A stretch of DNA of 64,000 nt, from assembly GCA_011947345.1 (NCBI GenBank), contig JAAVTG010000256.1:149626-213625 (forward strand), written 5' to 3'. This document shows, piece after piece, positions 43,931 through 54,542 of the stretch. Within the stretch, counting starts at the first letter, position 1. Each line of letters begins with the position of its first letter. A program made the position numbers and the translations under genes. This stretch comes from Phytophthora quininea. Taxonomy: Eukaryota > Oomycota > Peronosporomycetes > Peronosporales > Peronosporaceae. The notes beneath the pieces were generated by a model. That model made no database searches. It was not told where the DNA came from and saw only the letters and a program-made list of their open reading frames with translations.

Positions 43931-44881
43931 GACTGGCGAATTGGCAAGTGAGCGATGCGACGGAGACACTGTATGCAGCTGGCTCTTCAAATCGATATCA
44001 GCCAATCAAAGGTCGTAAAAGTTCATGATGAAATTTTATGAAATTGATTATGCGCTCGGCTGCAGACCTTGCTACAAAAACCAACATGCACTGCTAGCAA
44101 TAAAAGCTAGTAGCATAGGTATATGCGTACACGTCTGGGAGGACAGCGTTCCTCGTGCAGTATTAGATCGATATCGAACTTATGGCTGGATTACAAGCGA
44201 TTCGTGCGACACTTTTAATTCGGGCGTAAACGTTTGTTAGCTAGGTTTTTAGTCAGTCTGATGGCTTCAATTGCCCAAGACTAAACATGGCTGATGCAAG
44301 AGATGAATCCGTTTGAACAGGTCCCGTCATCAGAGCAAAGATCAGTGCTTTGCTTTACTCTCTCTCTCTCTCTTCGATCGTCTGACGTAATGAGGAAACT
44401 CACGCGTCAACGAATTTCAGTCGTGCTCTGCTTAGAGGTTTCATCGATGCTTATTGCTTGATCTGTGCAAGTATCGGATACACTTGACGAAGAACCGGTG
44501 TGCAGAGTTCCCCGGAGTGCCGCATTCGAACGATCTCGATGCTCCACTCCAATGAATCGAACAGGTCAAAACTCTAGTTTACTCGGATCTTCCTTGATCC
44601 ACTCCACTCCGCGGCCCAAGCTTAATAAAAAAATCTTTTCACTCTATTTCAGAGTGGTGAACCTAACGCTTCGGAGCTGACTTGTGAAGTTACTCCTCTG
44701 GTGCAACGACTCCAATCAATACTCGAATGGATCGATTCGCGAGCGGAAATACACTTGTCGGAGCACAGGTGGGGCCGCGAACGTGAAGATATTCGCCAAA
44801 GCATCTTGGTTCAGCATGCTCAGCCGTGGAGGTGACACGTGTGCCTTCTTCCCCTTGGTCCTCTTTCAAACGAAAACACGC
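43931..44881. other. Intergenic with relic coding similarity and a TC microsatellite
   Basis: A short (TC)n run lies near 44353-44372. On the minus strand 44760-44820 reads LNQDALANIFTFAAPP, matching the extra C-terminal segment of the LRR-like pseudogene at 9.9 kb (PDQEALANIFSFAAPP). The homology therefore continues past the stop at 44882 of the adjacent family member. Confidence 0.5.
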
Positions 44882-46954
44882 TCAAAAGGCGACTTTGTTA
44901 TCCGTCGATAATGGCTCGCGCGCCTTTGGAAGCGCCTCCAAATGGTGCTTCCGAAATGTCGCCATGTGAGCCTCATACTCGGACGGAACCGATATTTTAA
45001 AGTACTCCACGAACTTGTTCGCTTCAAGTATCTGCACAAGTGGTTGCAAGCCTTCCTCAAAGTTTCGCAGCTCGTAGTTGCGCAGACTTTGATCCCAACC
45101 GCTCCATTGCCGAGTCAGACGGATTTTCAAACGTCGGACGCACCGCGCAATGGGATTGTCTACGCTGGTCAGTGCAGTCGACAGCCCCTCAATGTCATGC
45201 CAATTCGTAGGTTGGAGATCGTCAAGCGAGGTGCAAAGCTCTCGGTAAGAGCTGAAGTCTAGCAGCACGTCTATCCAGCCCCCACTCAGCGTCAACTGCT
45301 CTAGCTGAGGACAATGCCGAAGGATCCACGTTTCATCAGGGCCGTCTCTCGGACCTGAAAGCGTCAACGACCGTAGCGACGACCCAATTAATTCTACAAA
45401 ACGAGGCAGCCCTGCTGTCTCCGTATCGGTGCGAGGAATTTCCACCGTCAGGGATTGTAACCCGGTAGTGTCACAACCTGCACTTGTCATGGGCTTCGAG
45501 AACGTCAAATCTCCACGTCGGACTTGGCATCTTCCAATTCCAGGAACTATAGCATTGACCCAGTCGCTTCTTCCATCGTCGCTGAAGGTTTTAACCGCAA
45601 GAATTGACATGGGATAAGCCAAAACACGCGAGTCCAAATTCAGTTCAATATGGATGGGTGCTGCTTCTCGCAAGGTTGCATCCCGCTCGGCGATTTGGCC
45701 ACGCGGGGTCCCACAAAGCTCTTCTTCTGGGTGGTCCGAGTTTACAATCGCCGCAAAAGCTTCGACATCGCTAGGTGACATCGAACCAATGACAATCTCG
45801 AGACTTCCCAGCGCTGAACATGCGCGCGCGCTTTGAAAAGACCCCGTAAGCCAGCCATTTATACCAGGATTGCGATTGGCGCGGATCGTATGGGCTGAAC
45901 TGTACAGTGATCTGCTTCGTCGTCTGACTCACGACTATCGACGAAAACAGCGCTGCGATGTAGAAATCCGGTACGAAGTCAGCAACTTCGATATCAATCA
46001 TTCCTAATTGAAGTGCTTCAGCTTCCACGTGATAGTTCATATTCGCGTTGATAGGAGAGCGACGTGTACTATCAAAGACACGTCTCATGAACTGACCGAG
46101 AGCTTTCCTGGCTGTGGATCCGCTCGGCGGGTCGTATGCTCCTTCTTCTTTGAGCACGATATACAGCTTGTCTGAAAACCAAACATTGTCCAGTACCAAC
46201 CAGTCCATTGTCTCCGCGAGTTCAGCAGTAGGAATCCCAATCGGTTTGTCAAAGGTCATGCACATTGGTTCTAGAACGAACGTGCAACGCAGAGACCCAG
46301 ACTCCACCGCATCTTGACTGCGGTCGAATTCTTCCCACTGGTGCTTAATCACGCGTTCAGCTCTCGCAACGTCCAGGAGGTCTGTATGGGTGGGCACTAG
46401 ATTGGCATCCGATCCTCCAAAACGTACTTTGACTGGAACCATAACGTCCACTCCAGACTTGTTCGTCTGCAGTTTCTCATCCATCGCTGCAATTCTCTGC
46501 AGTGTTTCAAGGTACTTCGGACTCGAGTGGACGTACTGATCGACTCCACAGAACTGCACCAGGTCGAACTCCACTTTGTTGGGGTCTTCTTGGTTCACGT
46601 GCATGCCGTTGTCCAAGTCTAGCGAAAACTTGGCCGCAATGTTTTCAAACTTCTCCTCGCCCTCCCGTCCAACGTCCACCTTGACGTGTGTCCCCAGCAA
46701 ATAGATCCACGCTTTAGGGTCCACATACTCCACCCCGCCAGCAGCAGCAACGCCTCCCTCATTTTCTGGAACTGACGACGGAATTCTGCTTCCTCCAACA
46801 TGTTGCCAGAAGTACCTTCCGACCGCATTGGGAGCTCCACGTGGATAGTGTGAGTGTTCTCCCGCACGTCCACGGTAGTGTGGAAGTCGTTGCAGGTCAC
46901 TCGTCCCTTGAGGGCGGCGCACCACGACGCCAGGAATCCCCATCGCTCTTCCAT
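44882..46954 (-). CDS. LRR-like lineage-specific family, member 2 (frames broken)
   Basis: The ATG at 46954 opens MEERWGFLASWCAALKGRV, and the gene runs about 690 codons to TGA at 44882. N-terminal half: EEKFENIAAKF, QFCGVDQ, LETLQRIAAMD, and GSLRCTFVLEPM. Middle: FDSTRRSP, ALFSSIVVSQTTKQITVQF, and WYKWLAYGVFSKRAR. C-terminal half: HPEEELCGTPRGQ, IVPGIGRCQVRRGDL and leucine-rich strands (SLRSLTLSGP, LEQLTLSGGWIDVLL, VRRLKIRL). Frames break near 46735 (G run, one base) and near 45815 (two bases from a GC repeat). There are no nonsense codons, so it is likely functional. No known domain apart from the LRR-like pattern; no signal peptide. Confidence 0.65.
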
Positions 46955-47154
46955 TTTGATGTTCGGATTCGGAAATTCTTCGAATTGAAATATGGCTACA
47001 TTTGTTGGTTAGTTTGTGTTGTAAACTTGTCGAACAACAGGCTGAGCAGCAAACTGGAAAATGAGTGCGAGGGATTCCTCATCCGGTTCGTGAAGCGATC
47101 GTTGTGGTAGCGCTGACCGAGTTTTCTTGTCTCGAGCTGGAGGTGGGAAGATGC
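46955..47154. other. Spacer between tandem family members
   Basis: 200 bp between the start of one LRR-like gene and the stop of the next; it should include the promoter of the 44.9-kb gene. Confidence 0.4.
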
Positions 47155-49289
47155 TCAAAAGGCGAGTTTGCTTTCGGTTGAAAGAGGTTCAAGTTCCCGT
47201 GGAATTGGTGTCAGGTGGTGCTTCCGGAAGGCGCCGATGAATTTCAGGTACTTGCTGCGGGCAGTAACTTCGAGATATTCCAGGCTCTTGTTGGTCTCGA
47301 GAATGTCCAGCAGTGGCCGCAGATCGGTGTCAAACCCACGTGGGTTGTAGGCGATCGGAATGTCAGCCCAACGGTTCCATTGGTTGGTCAGACGAATTCG
47401 TAGTCGTCGTAGACATTTGGCAGCTGGATTGATTGATTGTCCATGTTGGACAAGGCCTTGGGCACTGCAGCAATCTCGTGCCAATTTGTCGGCGGCAATT
47501 CAGGCAACGGCTGACCGCTTTTCCGATACTCGGCAAAATTGAGCTGCACGTCTATCCAAGTTCCACTCAGCGACAGTTCCTCCAGATTGGGGCACCACTG
47601 AAGGATTTCACTTTCTTCAAGGTCAACTCGGGCGCCCCACAGGGTCAACGACCTCAAGGATGGCCCGATTGTCTTTAGAAAGTAGGGTAACCCATCGGTA
47701 GCTGCGTCATCCCATTGACAAAAGCCGACAGTGAGCGACAGCAAGGTTGGGGAGGCGCAGTGTCGACTGCATCGATCTGGTGGAATGTCAAGTCCCCTCG
47801 CCGAACTTGGCACCGCCCAAACCCAGCGACTAGAGCATCGACCCATTGGCTCCTTCCGTCGTCACTAAATGTCCGAATGGGGTCCACTGGTTCGGGAAAA
47901 CTCAAGACACGGGAGCTGGTGTCGTACTCTCCATTCTCATCAAAGATCCATCGAATTGGAGCTCCACTGCGCAGCGTTGCGTCTCTCTCGTCAATTTCGC
48001 CTCGAGGACACCCACATACGTCTTCTTCGGGATGCGCGGAATTCAGTACGGCTGAAAACGCCTCAACAGGCTCCACCGTCATTTCACCCAGCAGAAGATG
48101 AACCGTTTCCAACGCTGAGTTTTCCTTGCTCGGCTTGAGAAAGTGCCGTAAGCCAACCATTTGTACCAGAAAATGCTTTCAGTTGCATCGAACGGAGACT
48201 CACCAAAGTGCAGCGCGACGGTCTTTGTCATTTGGTTGAGAACCAGCGCCGAATTCAGAGCTGCAATAGAAGAATCCAAAGTCTCTTCTGAGCCGCAGAC
48301 CTCCACCACGCCCAGTTGAAGCGGCCTCGGACCTTGAGAGTCATTTAAATGATAGTGGGAGTCTGTGAGAGCACGAGTGCTGTCGAACAGACTTCGCATC
48401 AGCTGGCCAACCACTTTCCTTGACAAAAGTGTATCTTCCGGATCAATATTTTCGGTCACCAACGAGAACGACCAAAACCTCGAGAACCAGACATTGCCAC
48501 GCAGCATCCGCGCGAGCATCTCTACTAGTTCAGGGGTGGTCGTGTGTTCCACGTCGTGAAAATTCACTTGCATCGGTTCCAGCACAAAAGTGCACCGCAG
48601 CGATCCTGACGCCACGCCGTCTTGCTTTCCTTGTTTGTGTCGATATTCCTCCCACTGCTGTTTGATCGTTCGCTCTGCTGTTCCCACATCTCCAAGATCC
48701 ATGAGCGCTTCAGTCTGCTCTCCCGGGATTGACAAGCAAACTTTCATTGGGACCTCGATGTCCACTCCAGGCTGATCCGCTCGTAAACTGCCATCCAGTG
48801 CAGCAATCCTCCCCAAGTCCTGAAGATATGCACGACTTGACTGCTCCCGTTGGTGAGTGCCACAGAACCGACCAAGATCAAAGTCTGGTCTGCTAGGATC
48901 AACTTTGCTCGTGTGCATGCCGCAGTCCAAAGCCAACGTAAACCTGGCGTCGACGTTTTCAAACTTCTCTTGTCCTTTTGTTCCGATGTCCACCTCACAA
49001 TACTCTTCCAGTAGATACTTCCAGGCGTCGTGGTCCACATGCTCCACCGCCGCCAGCAGCGCCAACGCCTCTCTCGTCTTGCCAAACGTTAAATGAAATT
49101 GTCTCTCCAGCTCGGCAGCATTAGAAGCTTCTTCTTCGTCGTCGTATGTAGGTCTTCTGGGCATCTCCACCTGCAGTTCGTAGTGGCCGCCCCACCCTTT
49201 CACCATCCCCGAGTGTCTTCACACTTGATCTTGCCCGTCAAACCTCGCACCAGGCAGAGAAAACCCCAACGCAGCTCGCTCGACTCCAT
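47155..49289 (-). CDS. LRR-like lineage-specific family, member 3 (frames broken)
   Basis: The ATG at 49289 gives MESSELRWGFLCLVRG, aligning with the other members; the later ATG at 49206 would lose that conserved start. About 710 codons follow to TGA at 47155. Family blocks: KTREALALLAAVEHVD, QEKFEN, RFCGTHQ, GSLRCTFVLEPM, LFDSTRA, HPEEDVCGCPRGE, GRCQVRRGDLTF, SLRSLTLWGA, LEELSLSGTWIDVQL and CLRRLRIRL. Frame breaks: near 49208 (G run), near 48140 (A run), near 47752 (C run) and near 47440 (CAAT repeat). Three of these are homopolymer losses. It ends ESKLAF like member 2. Confidence 0.65.
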
Positions 49290-49355
49290 CAGATCCAAAC
49301 GGACAAGAATCGTACAGAAAACCAATGTATTTCGTAGTGGCTGCCCATCTAATAT

Positions 49356-50135
49356 CTATTTGGCGTTGCAGGAGACGTTGCCCAGGGGCTGGACGTCCAG
49401 CGCCTCGCACATTTTGGTAAAGTATTTGATGCGCTGCAGCTCGTTGACCTGGTTGGGGCCGCCGCACTCGAGCGCGCCGTTGATGATGTCGGTGGACTCG
49501 GCAAAGCCGTTGACGCCGGCCACGACGTCGTGAATGACCCGCCCGCCCTGCGGAGTCATCCAGTACCAGAGCGCCGTCATCCACGTCACGGCCGTGTCGT
49601 TGGCCACAATGTCGGGGTTGTCCAGCAGGTCGATGCCCAGCGCCTGGCCGGCGTGGTAGTAGTTGTAGTTCCACGAGAGCTGGATCGGGCCACGGCCGTG
49701 GTAGCGACGGCCCGGAGCACACAGGATGGTCGAGTTGTCGCAGTACTGCCACACCGTGTACGTGTTCCGAGCGTACTCCTCGGCGGCCTTGAAGTTGTCG
49801 CTCTCGTGGGCCGTTTGGGCCAGGAAAGCTGCCAGCTCGCGCTTGTCGTTGGTGTCGTTGCCAGTGTTGGCGAATTGGGTGTACTTGTTGGCGGCGTTCA
49901 CGAGGCCGTCGAAGTTGTAGAGCTCGATCGAGTCGGGAAACATGGCGTGGAAACGGCTCTGGTCGAAGAAGCGAGCGAAACTCGAGTTGCCTTCCGACGA
50001 CGAGCTGTTACCGAAAGTGGATTGGCAGCCGGGAGTCTCAGTCGAAGGAGACTGCTGGATCGACTGATCGGGGTTGCCAGCTGCAGCAAGACCGAAGACG
50101 CAGCCCATGGACAGGATGGAAGCAGAAAACTTCAT
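49356..50135 (-). CDS. Secreted GH19 chitinase
   Basis: The ATG at 50135 begins a signal peptide (MKFSASILSMGCVFGLAAAG); the open frame continues upstream but without a credible start. After a Ser-rich linker comes the GH19 fold: FARFFDQSRFHAMFP, FLAQTAHESDNF (catalytic Glu in the His-Glu motif), CAPGRRYHGRGPIQLSWNYN (the family signature), LGIDLLDNPDIVAND, ALWYWMTPQGGRVIHDVVAG and the C-terminal GALECGG-x-RI-YF segment. At 259 residues the length is normal and no chitin-binding module is seen. GH19 enzymes cleave beta-1,4 N-acetylglucosamine chains. In oomycetes, which have little chitin, they are thought to act on their own walls or on competing fungi; which applies here is not visible. Confidence 0.93.
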   Translation of the reverse strand: MKFSASILSMGCVFGLAAAGNPDQSIQQSPSTETPGCQSTFGNSSSSEGNSSFARFFDQSRFHAMFPDSIELYNFDGLVNAANKYTQFANTGNDTNDKRELAAFLAQTAHESDNFKAAEEYARNTYTVWQYCDNSTILCAPGRRYHGRGPIQLSWNYNYYHAGQALGIDLLDNPDIVANDTAVTWMTALWYWMTPQGGRVIHDVVAGVNGFAESTDIINGALECGGPNQVNELQRIKYFTKMCEALDVQPLGNVSCNAK

Positions 50136-50501
50136 GGCTATTGAGCGGTTGGTGGTGGGGACTTGGTAAAAGTGAAAGTGAGGATCACAACGGCAAGGGA
50201 TCATGAGTGTGGGATAGAAGCTCGGGCCACATGAACGTAGCTGTTTGTCTCTCCACCAGCTGCGAGAGTGTTTAACGTTTGGGACTGCTGCCGCCGCAGA
50301 AATTGACACCTGTGTGGGCTTCATGTGGATTGTTGTAGCGCAGTTTTCCAGATTCGAGATAGAGTGCTGGAAGCGATCTTGGTGAGTCACAACGGCAATG
50401 GATTTTCGTACGTCGCAGAAATGGGCTCACGTTGGCTTCGTGGTATTACCAGCGACGTACAATGGCCAGCGTGGCGCGTTCCTTAAGTGAATACGTCTGA
50501 G
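50136..50501. other. Intergenic, divergent promoter region
   Basis: 366 bp between the chitinase start and the small orphan gene; nothing specific recognised. Confidence 0.4.
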
Positions 50502-50834
50502 ATGAAAGGCGAGCCGGTATTCGGATCTGGTTCCAAAACATTACCAAACGAAGTACCAGCATCCACGTTCCTGAAACGTGTGAACTTGCAGCATGCCAAC
50601 TTTTATCGCATCTCGAGACAGACTGGCGCGTTGGAGGAGGTTTTGGAGCTCATGGAAGCGAGAAAAGGCCTGGTGGTTGAGCACAGTATTCCAAGCGATG
50701 ACAAGGCTGAAGTTGATGGTGGCAGGGGCAAGATCATTTTCTTTGTTGAGGTCGGGAACTGGGATTCTCATCTGAAAAGGGAATTGGGCCATTCGGACGA
50801 GGAGGGACCTCATGCGAAGCGGTCAAAACTGTGA
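50502..50834 (+). CDS. Small orphan protein linked to RXLR gene
   Basis: The ATG at 50502 (MKGEPVFGSGSKTL) opens 110 codons; the frame from 50487 begins with GTG. It is predicted as a helix-strand mix with VNLQHANFYRISRQTGALEE, an acidic loop, GKIIFFVEV and a basic end (HAKRSKL, reminiscent of a peroxisomal -SKL but also nuclear-like). A frameshifted relative lies at 28815. Both copies are just upstream of an RXLR gene on the same strand (about 0.3 and 0.76 kb), so the pair seems to duplicate as a unit. Function unknown. Confidence 0.6.
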   Translation: MKGEPVFGSGSKTLPNEVPASTFLKRVNLQHANFYRISRQTGALEEVLELMEARKGLVVEHSIPSDDKAEVDGGRGKIIFFVEVGNWDSHLKRELGHSDEEGPHAKRSKL

Positions 50835-51154
50835 AGATAACGAGTACTTTGAAAGCGATACTACGCCATGTATTCTGTTGCGGAGCGGACAAAACTCAGT
50901 CAAGTTGTTGGTTGTGCACTACAACCGATTCCTGACAGCAAGTTGACCACAGCAGATCCAAAAGTACTCTTCAGCCGGAGTATCTGCTTGTCAAAACCAA
51001 GCAAATTCCCACTTCTGGCAATAACGGGAACCGTATCGAAAGTTCGTGTTGAAAAATGAATGCTTTTTCGTAATGTTGTCAACGAGGATACCGCGGCTTA
51101 AACAAACACGAGTAGTTCCCAATTTTCCTTGGACCGTCGAAGCCACCACCCACG
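50835..51154. promoter_or_regulatory. Promoter region of the RXLR gene at 51.2 kb
   Basis: 320 bp between the orphan gene and the RXLR start. The last about 30 bp (TAGTTCCCAATTTTCCTTGGACC) resemble the leader of the RXLR pair at 26.9/29.8 kb (AGTTCCCAATTTCCCTGGACC), so the 5' leader is conserved in this family. Confidence 0.5.
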
Positions 51155-51580
51155 ATGCGTGTCGTCACCAATTTCATCTTTGCAGCAATCTCGTTGCCGG
51201 TCGCTTTTGGCGCCACCGATGAGAGTTCCAACGCTTTGTCCAAGATGAATGTTGAGCAACTGGTTGATGCTAGGAACCTGAGAGCTGTCAAGGAAGAGCG
51301 CGCTGGAAACCTCGGCGGACTCGAGAGTGCTGCTACCATGACGGCGAACTGGAAACTGCTGGACGACGAAGTCAAGGCTACCAAAGACAAGTTGGCCCAG
51401 AGGTACAAGGAGACAAATGACATCATTCGGGAAATCGACACGGACAAGTGGACCCCGGCCAAGATCGCTGATGAACTCGGGATCGCCTCAAAGAAGAAAA
51501 GTATGACCAAGAAAGAGGTGAAAAAGGACGGCGAGAACCAGTTCTGGCGCATGTATTCCAAACACTACGCCAAAAGATGA
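51155..51580 (+). CDS. RXLR effector
   Basis: An intact 141-codon gene. The ATG at 51155 starts the signal peptide MRVVTNFIFAAISLPVAFGA. RNLR appears about residue 46, followed by AVKEER (dEER). The C-terminal region contains NWKLLDDEVKAT, DKWTPAKIADELGIASKKKS and WRMYSKHYAKR, paralogous to the identical pair at 26.5 and 29.8 kb and to the truncated gene at 21 kb. The terminal stop follows AKR, a few residues before the ends of its relatives, possibly because of one missing base in AAAAGA. Secreted, host-translocated effector by family; target unknown. Confidence 0.9.
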   Translation: MRVVTNFIFAAISLPVAFGATDESSNALSKMNVEQLVDARNLRAVKEERAGNLGGLESAATMTANWKLLDDEVKATKDKLAQRYKETNDIIREIDTDKWTPAKIADELGIASKKKSMTKKEVKKDGENQFWRMYSKHYAKR

Positions 51581-52063
51581 AGAAGCAACGTCGAGCTGCT
51601 GATACGGCCTAGGTTCGCCAAACGAACGGAATGTACAGAAGGGATCCACTCCACTCTCTCGAAATACAAGTAAAATTGAGAACTTTCTTGATCGAACGAA
51701 GTATTTCCCAGCGTCCAGTCTAGATGACATTCCAGTGTATCGATGGCCTCGCAGTATGATGGCGACCAGCCTGGTCGAGCATTGCTCGGTACATTTGTGC
51801 ACGTCATGTACAATGCGGTGTGGATTGATTCGCCCGGACGTCAATTTCATTAATATCCGCTTTGCTTCGGGCACATTGGTCGAGAATGCTACTCTTTGGT
51901 TGGAAGAAGTCTGACAACCTGGGCAGCCAAACATTGCGTTGATATAAATGACAGTGTTCAACGTTGGCGCTTGAAAATAGACACCAGGGTTCTCTTACCC
52001 GAGTCGTTCTTCGTGTGCTTGTCGGGTGTTGCACTCCGCAATGAAAGTCTCACATGGTGTGCG
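51581..52063. other. Intergenic, no gene seen
   Basis: About 480 bp; open frames on both strands lack support. It contains the start region of the TPR/cNMP gene. Confidence 0.4.
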
Positions 52064-54240
52064 ATGGCCTCATCATCAACTAAAGCAGCGACGATAGAGC
52101 GACGGAAATTCCAGGGTAAAAGTGCCCACGGCAATCTTCCATCCATCCCACTGCAATGTTTAACTCCTATCGAAGGCAAACTGTCGACGGTGAGCTTCAA
52201 ATATTTATTCCCTACTACTGTAATAATGCTGAACCATTGAAATTCCTCAGGATGCCGACTTATCGGCGCGAAATGTGACGCACCGATCACGGGAAGTTTT
52301 CGAGGACATTGTGGCTAAAACTTCCGTGATCCTTAACAAAACCCAGTCTGCAAAAACAGCATACAGTCCGCTTACTAGTTTAAGTCCACCGTCGTCTTCC
52401 GGGTCTGCAAACGCTTCTAATGGACAGCGACCAGTGTCGACGCAATTTATGCGTGGCTTCGCGTTGCATCGACTGGAACAATACGGCCCAGCAGCAGAAG
52501 ATTTCTTGGTATGTGCTCGCAACGACACCGATCAAGCTGCTCCCGCATTCTACAACCGTGGTTGTGCACTGTACAAGCTGGATAAGCACAATGAAGCAGC
52601 GCAAAACTTGTCGAAGGCTATCAAGTTGGATCCGCGAAATCCGCTCTTTATTGAGAGTCGAGCTCGAGTTCTCAAGGAAATGGGCAAGTTTGAGGAGGCA
52701 ATTCGCGACTACACGTGGCTGGACGCTTTAAAACATTCCCCACGGCGTCGTTGAGTGCTGTCACCAACGAATTGAGTCAGCAGCATTTGTTTGAAACGAC
52801 GACGCAGCAGAGTTCGAGCCATCAAGGTTTGAATTCCGAAGTAAAGTCCCCGTGGCGTCCTTGGCATTCGAGGTCCAGGAATGCGAGAACAAAGCTTGGC
52901 TCGAGCAATTCCTCAAACAGGACCCCGGCAGAACCCGAAGCAGTGTCGATGTCACTGAAGCTGCCCAGAAAGCTCGACGGTGGAGCTTCTTCCGAGGGAT
53001 GCGGATCTCGACCATCGAGCGATTTCTTCGCGAAGCTACGTACGGTCGGTTTGACAGCGAAGAAGTGGTGGTGAAGCAGGGAAAGTCGTCGTCGTGTTTC
53101 CACGTCGTACTAGACGGTATGGCCTCGCTCGTCAAGACCGTCAATTTCCAGGGTTCGAGCTCTCGCGAGCTTTGCACGTTTTACCAGGGCGACACCATCG
53201 GCCTGGAACCTTTCACGGCAACGAACACTGACGGTCGACTAGCAACGATACGCCACCGAGCTCAGAAGCAGGTTCTGCTGCGCTCTCGTGTCGGATCGAC
53301 CAGCGTCAACTTTTCATCATCTCGATCGCTCAATGGCTTTCAATCCAGTAGCATCAACGTCATGGGCTCGGTCGCTCAGGCAGCACGAGCTGCTCGCAAC
53401 GCTCTGCATCCGAACGAAGTGGCGACGTTTTCGTGCATGGGTGAGGTGAGTTGTATGCTGCTGGACTTGGAGATCTACCTGACCATTGTGAGGGAACATG
53501 AGGAGCGAGTTTTGGAGGAACGGCTGCAATTTCTGCGTCGCTGTCACGCCTTCGAGTCGTGCACCGATGACATGCTAGCAGCTCTAGCTGCGCTTTCCGG
53601 CTCGAGGTTGGTAGACCCAGACAAGGACGCCTTGAGGACTGGCGACGTCGTTAAGCAGCTCTACGTCATCAAGAAAGGAGTCTGCCACGCGCTCAAAACC
53701 ATCGCAATTCCTCATACAGCAGCACTGTCATCTTCGAGACGAACGTCGGCACTAACCGCCGGCAAGTCGGAAGACTCGTTAACCTCCCGGTCTAGTGATG
53801 GCTCGTGGGTCTTGGACAATGGCTGGATGCTCACAAACCCTCGTCTTGTCAGTAACGCGCAGGCTTTGGCAACTCAAACTCGCCATCGAACAGAAGACGT
53901 GACGACTGCTGTACTGGCGAGTGGACAGATCTTTGGCGAGCTGAGTGTTCTCCAGCCGGGTCAGCACTCGCCCGTGACGGTGAGAACGCAGACGTTGGTA
54001 GAGTTACTCGTGTTTGAAGAGGAAGACTTGAGCCAACTGCGTGTGCAGTACATGAGCGGCACCATGAACGCGTTGCAGGAATCTCTGCTCTTCCACAATC
54101 CTCCACAGCAAAAGCTGACTCAATTGCGCCGAGATTTGTCATCTTGGGGTCGTGAGAAGCGCAACGTCCTCGAGGAACTGTTCCAAGACTCCCCAAAGGC
54201 GAAGAACTCGATCATTTCGTGCACGTCACAGATCCGTTAA
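52064..54240 (+). CDS. TPR plus cyclic-nucleotide-binding domain protein (frames broken)
   Basis: Exon 1, 52064-52198; intron 52199-52250 (52 nt, GTGAGC...CAG); exon 2 from 52251, phase 0. Residues about 95-190 hold TPR helices (FALHRLEQYGPAAEDF, AFYNRGCALYKLDKHNEAAQ, RARVLKEMGKFEEAIRDY). Then come two cNMP-binding folds: the first around 53000-53260 (SFFRGMRISTIERFL to MASLVKTV), the second around 53550-54040 (AFESCTDDMLAALAAL, LYVIKKGVCHAL, GQIFGELSVL). The phosphate-binding cassette is poorly conserved, with no clear Arg, so nucleotide binding is uncertain. Frames break at 52730-52733 (A4) and 52848-52851 (C4), one base each. The C-terminus is uncertain: this stop (54238) lies inside the first of two 11-bp repeats flanking the Fanzor block, and one missing base near 54192 would carry the frame further. 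Confidence 0.75.
54230..54240. repeat. 11-bp direct repeat, left of Fanzor block
   Basis: AGATCCGTTAA, repeated exactly at 56084-56094, with 1,843 bp between. It could be a target-site duplication of an insertion that carried the Fanzor gene, or the product of a microhomology event. Confidence 0.5.
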
Positions 54241-54542
54241 CCATTGTTCGACGGAAAGATGCGCATGACCATTGTGCGACGGAAAGAAGCTCTTCGCTGC
54301 AAAGAGTTCTTATGGCGACGATTCCTCTTCCCGACAGACAATCCACCGATGGGTGAAGAGCAATTGCAGGAATGTTTAGCCGCGGCATCTATCTACCGGC
54401 TTCCACTCGACGCCCACTTCTCCATTCGCGTCACCAAGCCTCAGACGCTCGGAGTGATGGCCTCGGCACGACCCCGTTGTCGAAGGCACGAGGACCTCGT
54501 CCACCCACGTTCCTGATTTCGTCGAGCCATTGCCGATGACTT
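54241..54542. other. 5' flank of the Fanzor gene
   Basis: Begins with a near-perfect tandem 17-mer (CCATTGTTCGACGGAAA at 54241 and CCATTGTGCGACGGAAA at 54269). The rest may be leader or promoter of the Fanzor gene; no terminal inverted repeat is obvious. Confidence 0.4.

Noticed and set aside
49530..50144. 204-codon frame opposite the chitinase
   Set aside because: Antisense shadow of a strongly biased gene; the GH19 reading is unambiguous.
54244..54516. 90-codon frame after the TPR/cNMP gene as a separate gene
   Set aside because: It lies within the block between the 11-bp repeats, has no recognisable features and may be leader of the Fanzor gene or a continuation of the preceding gene.
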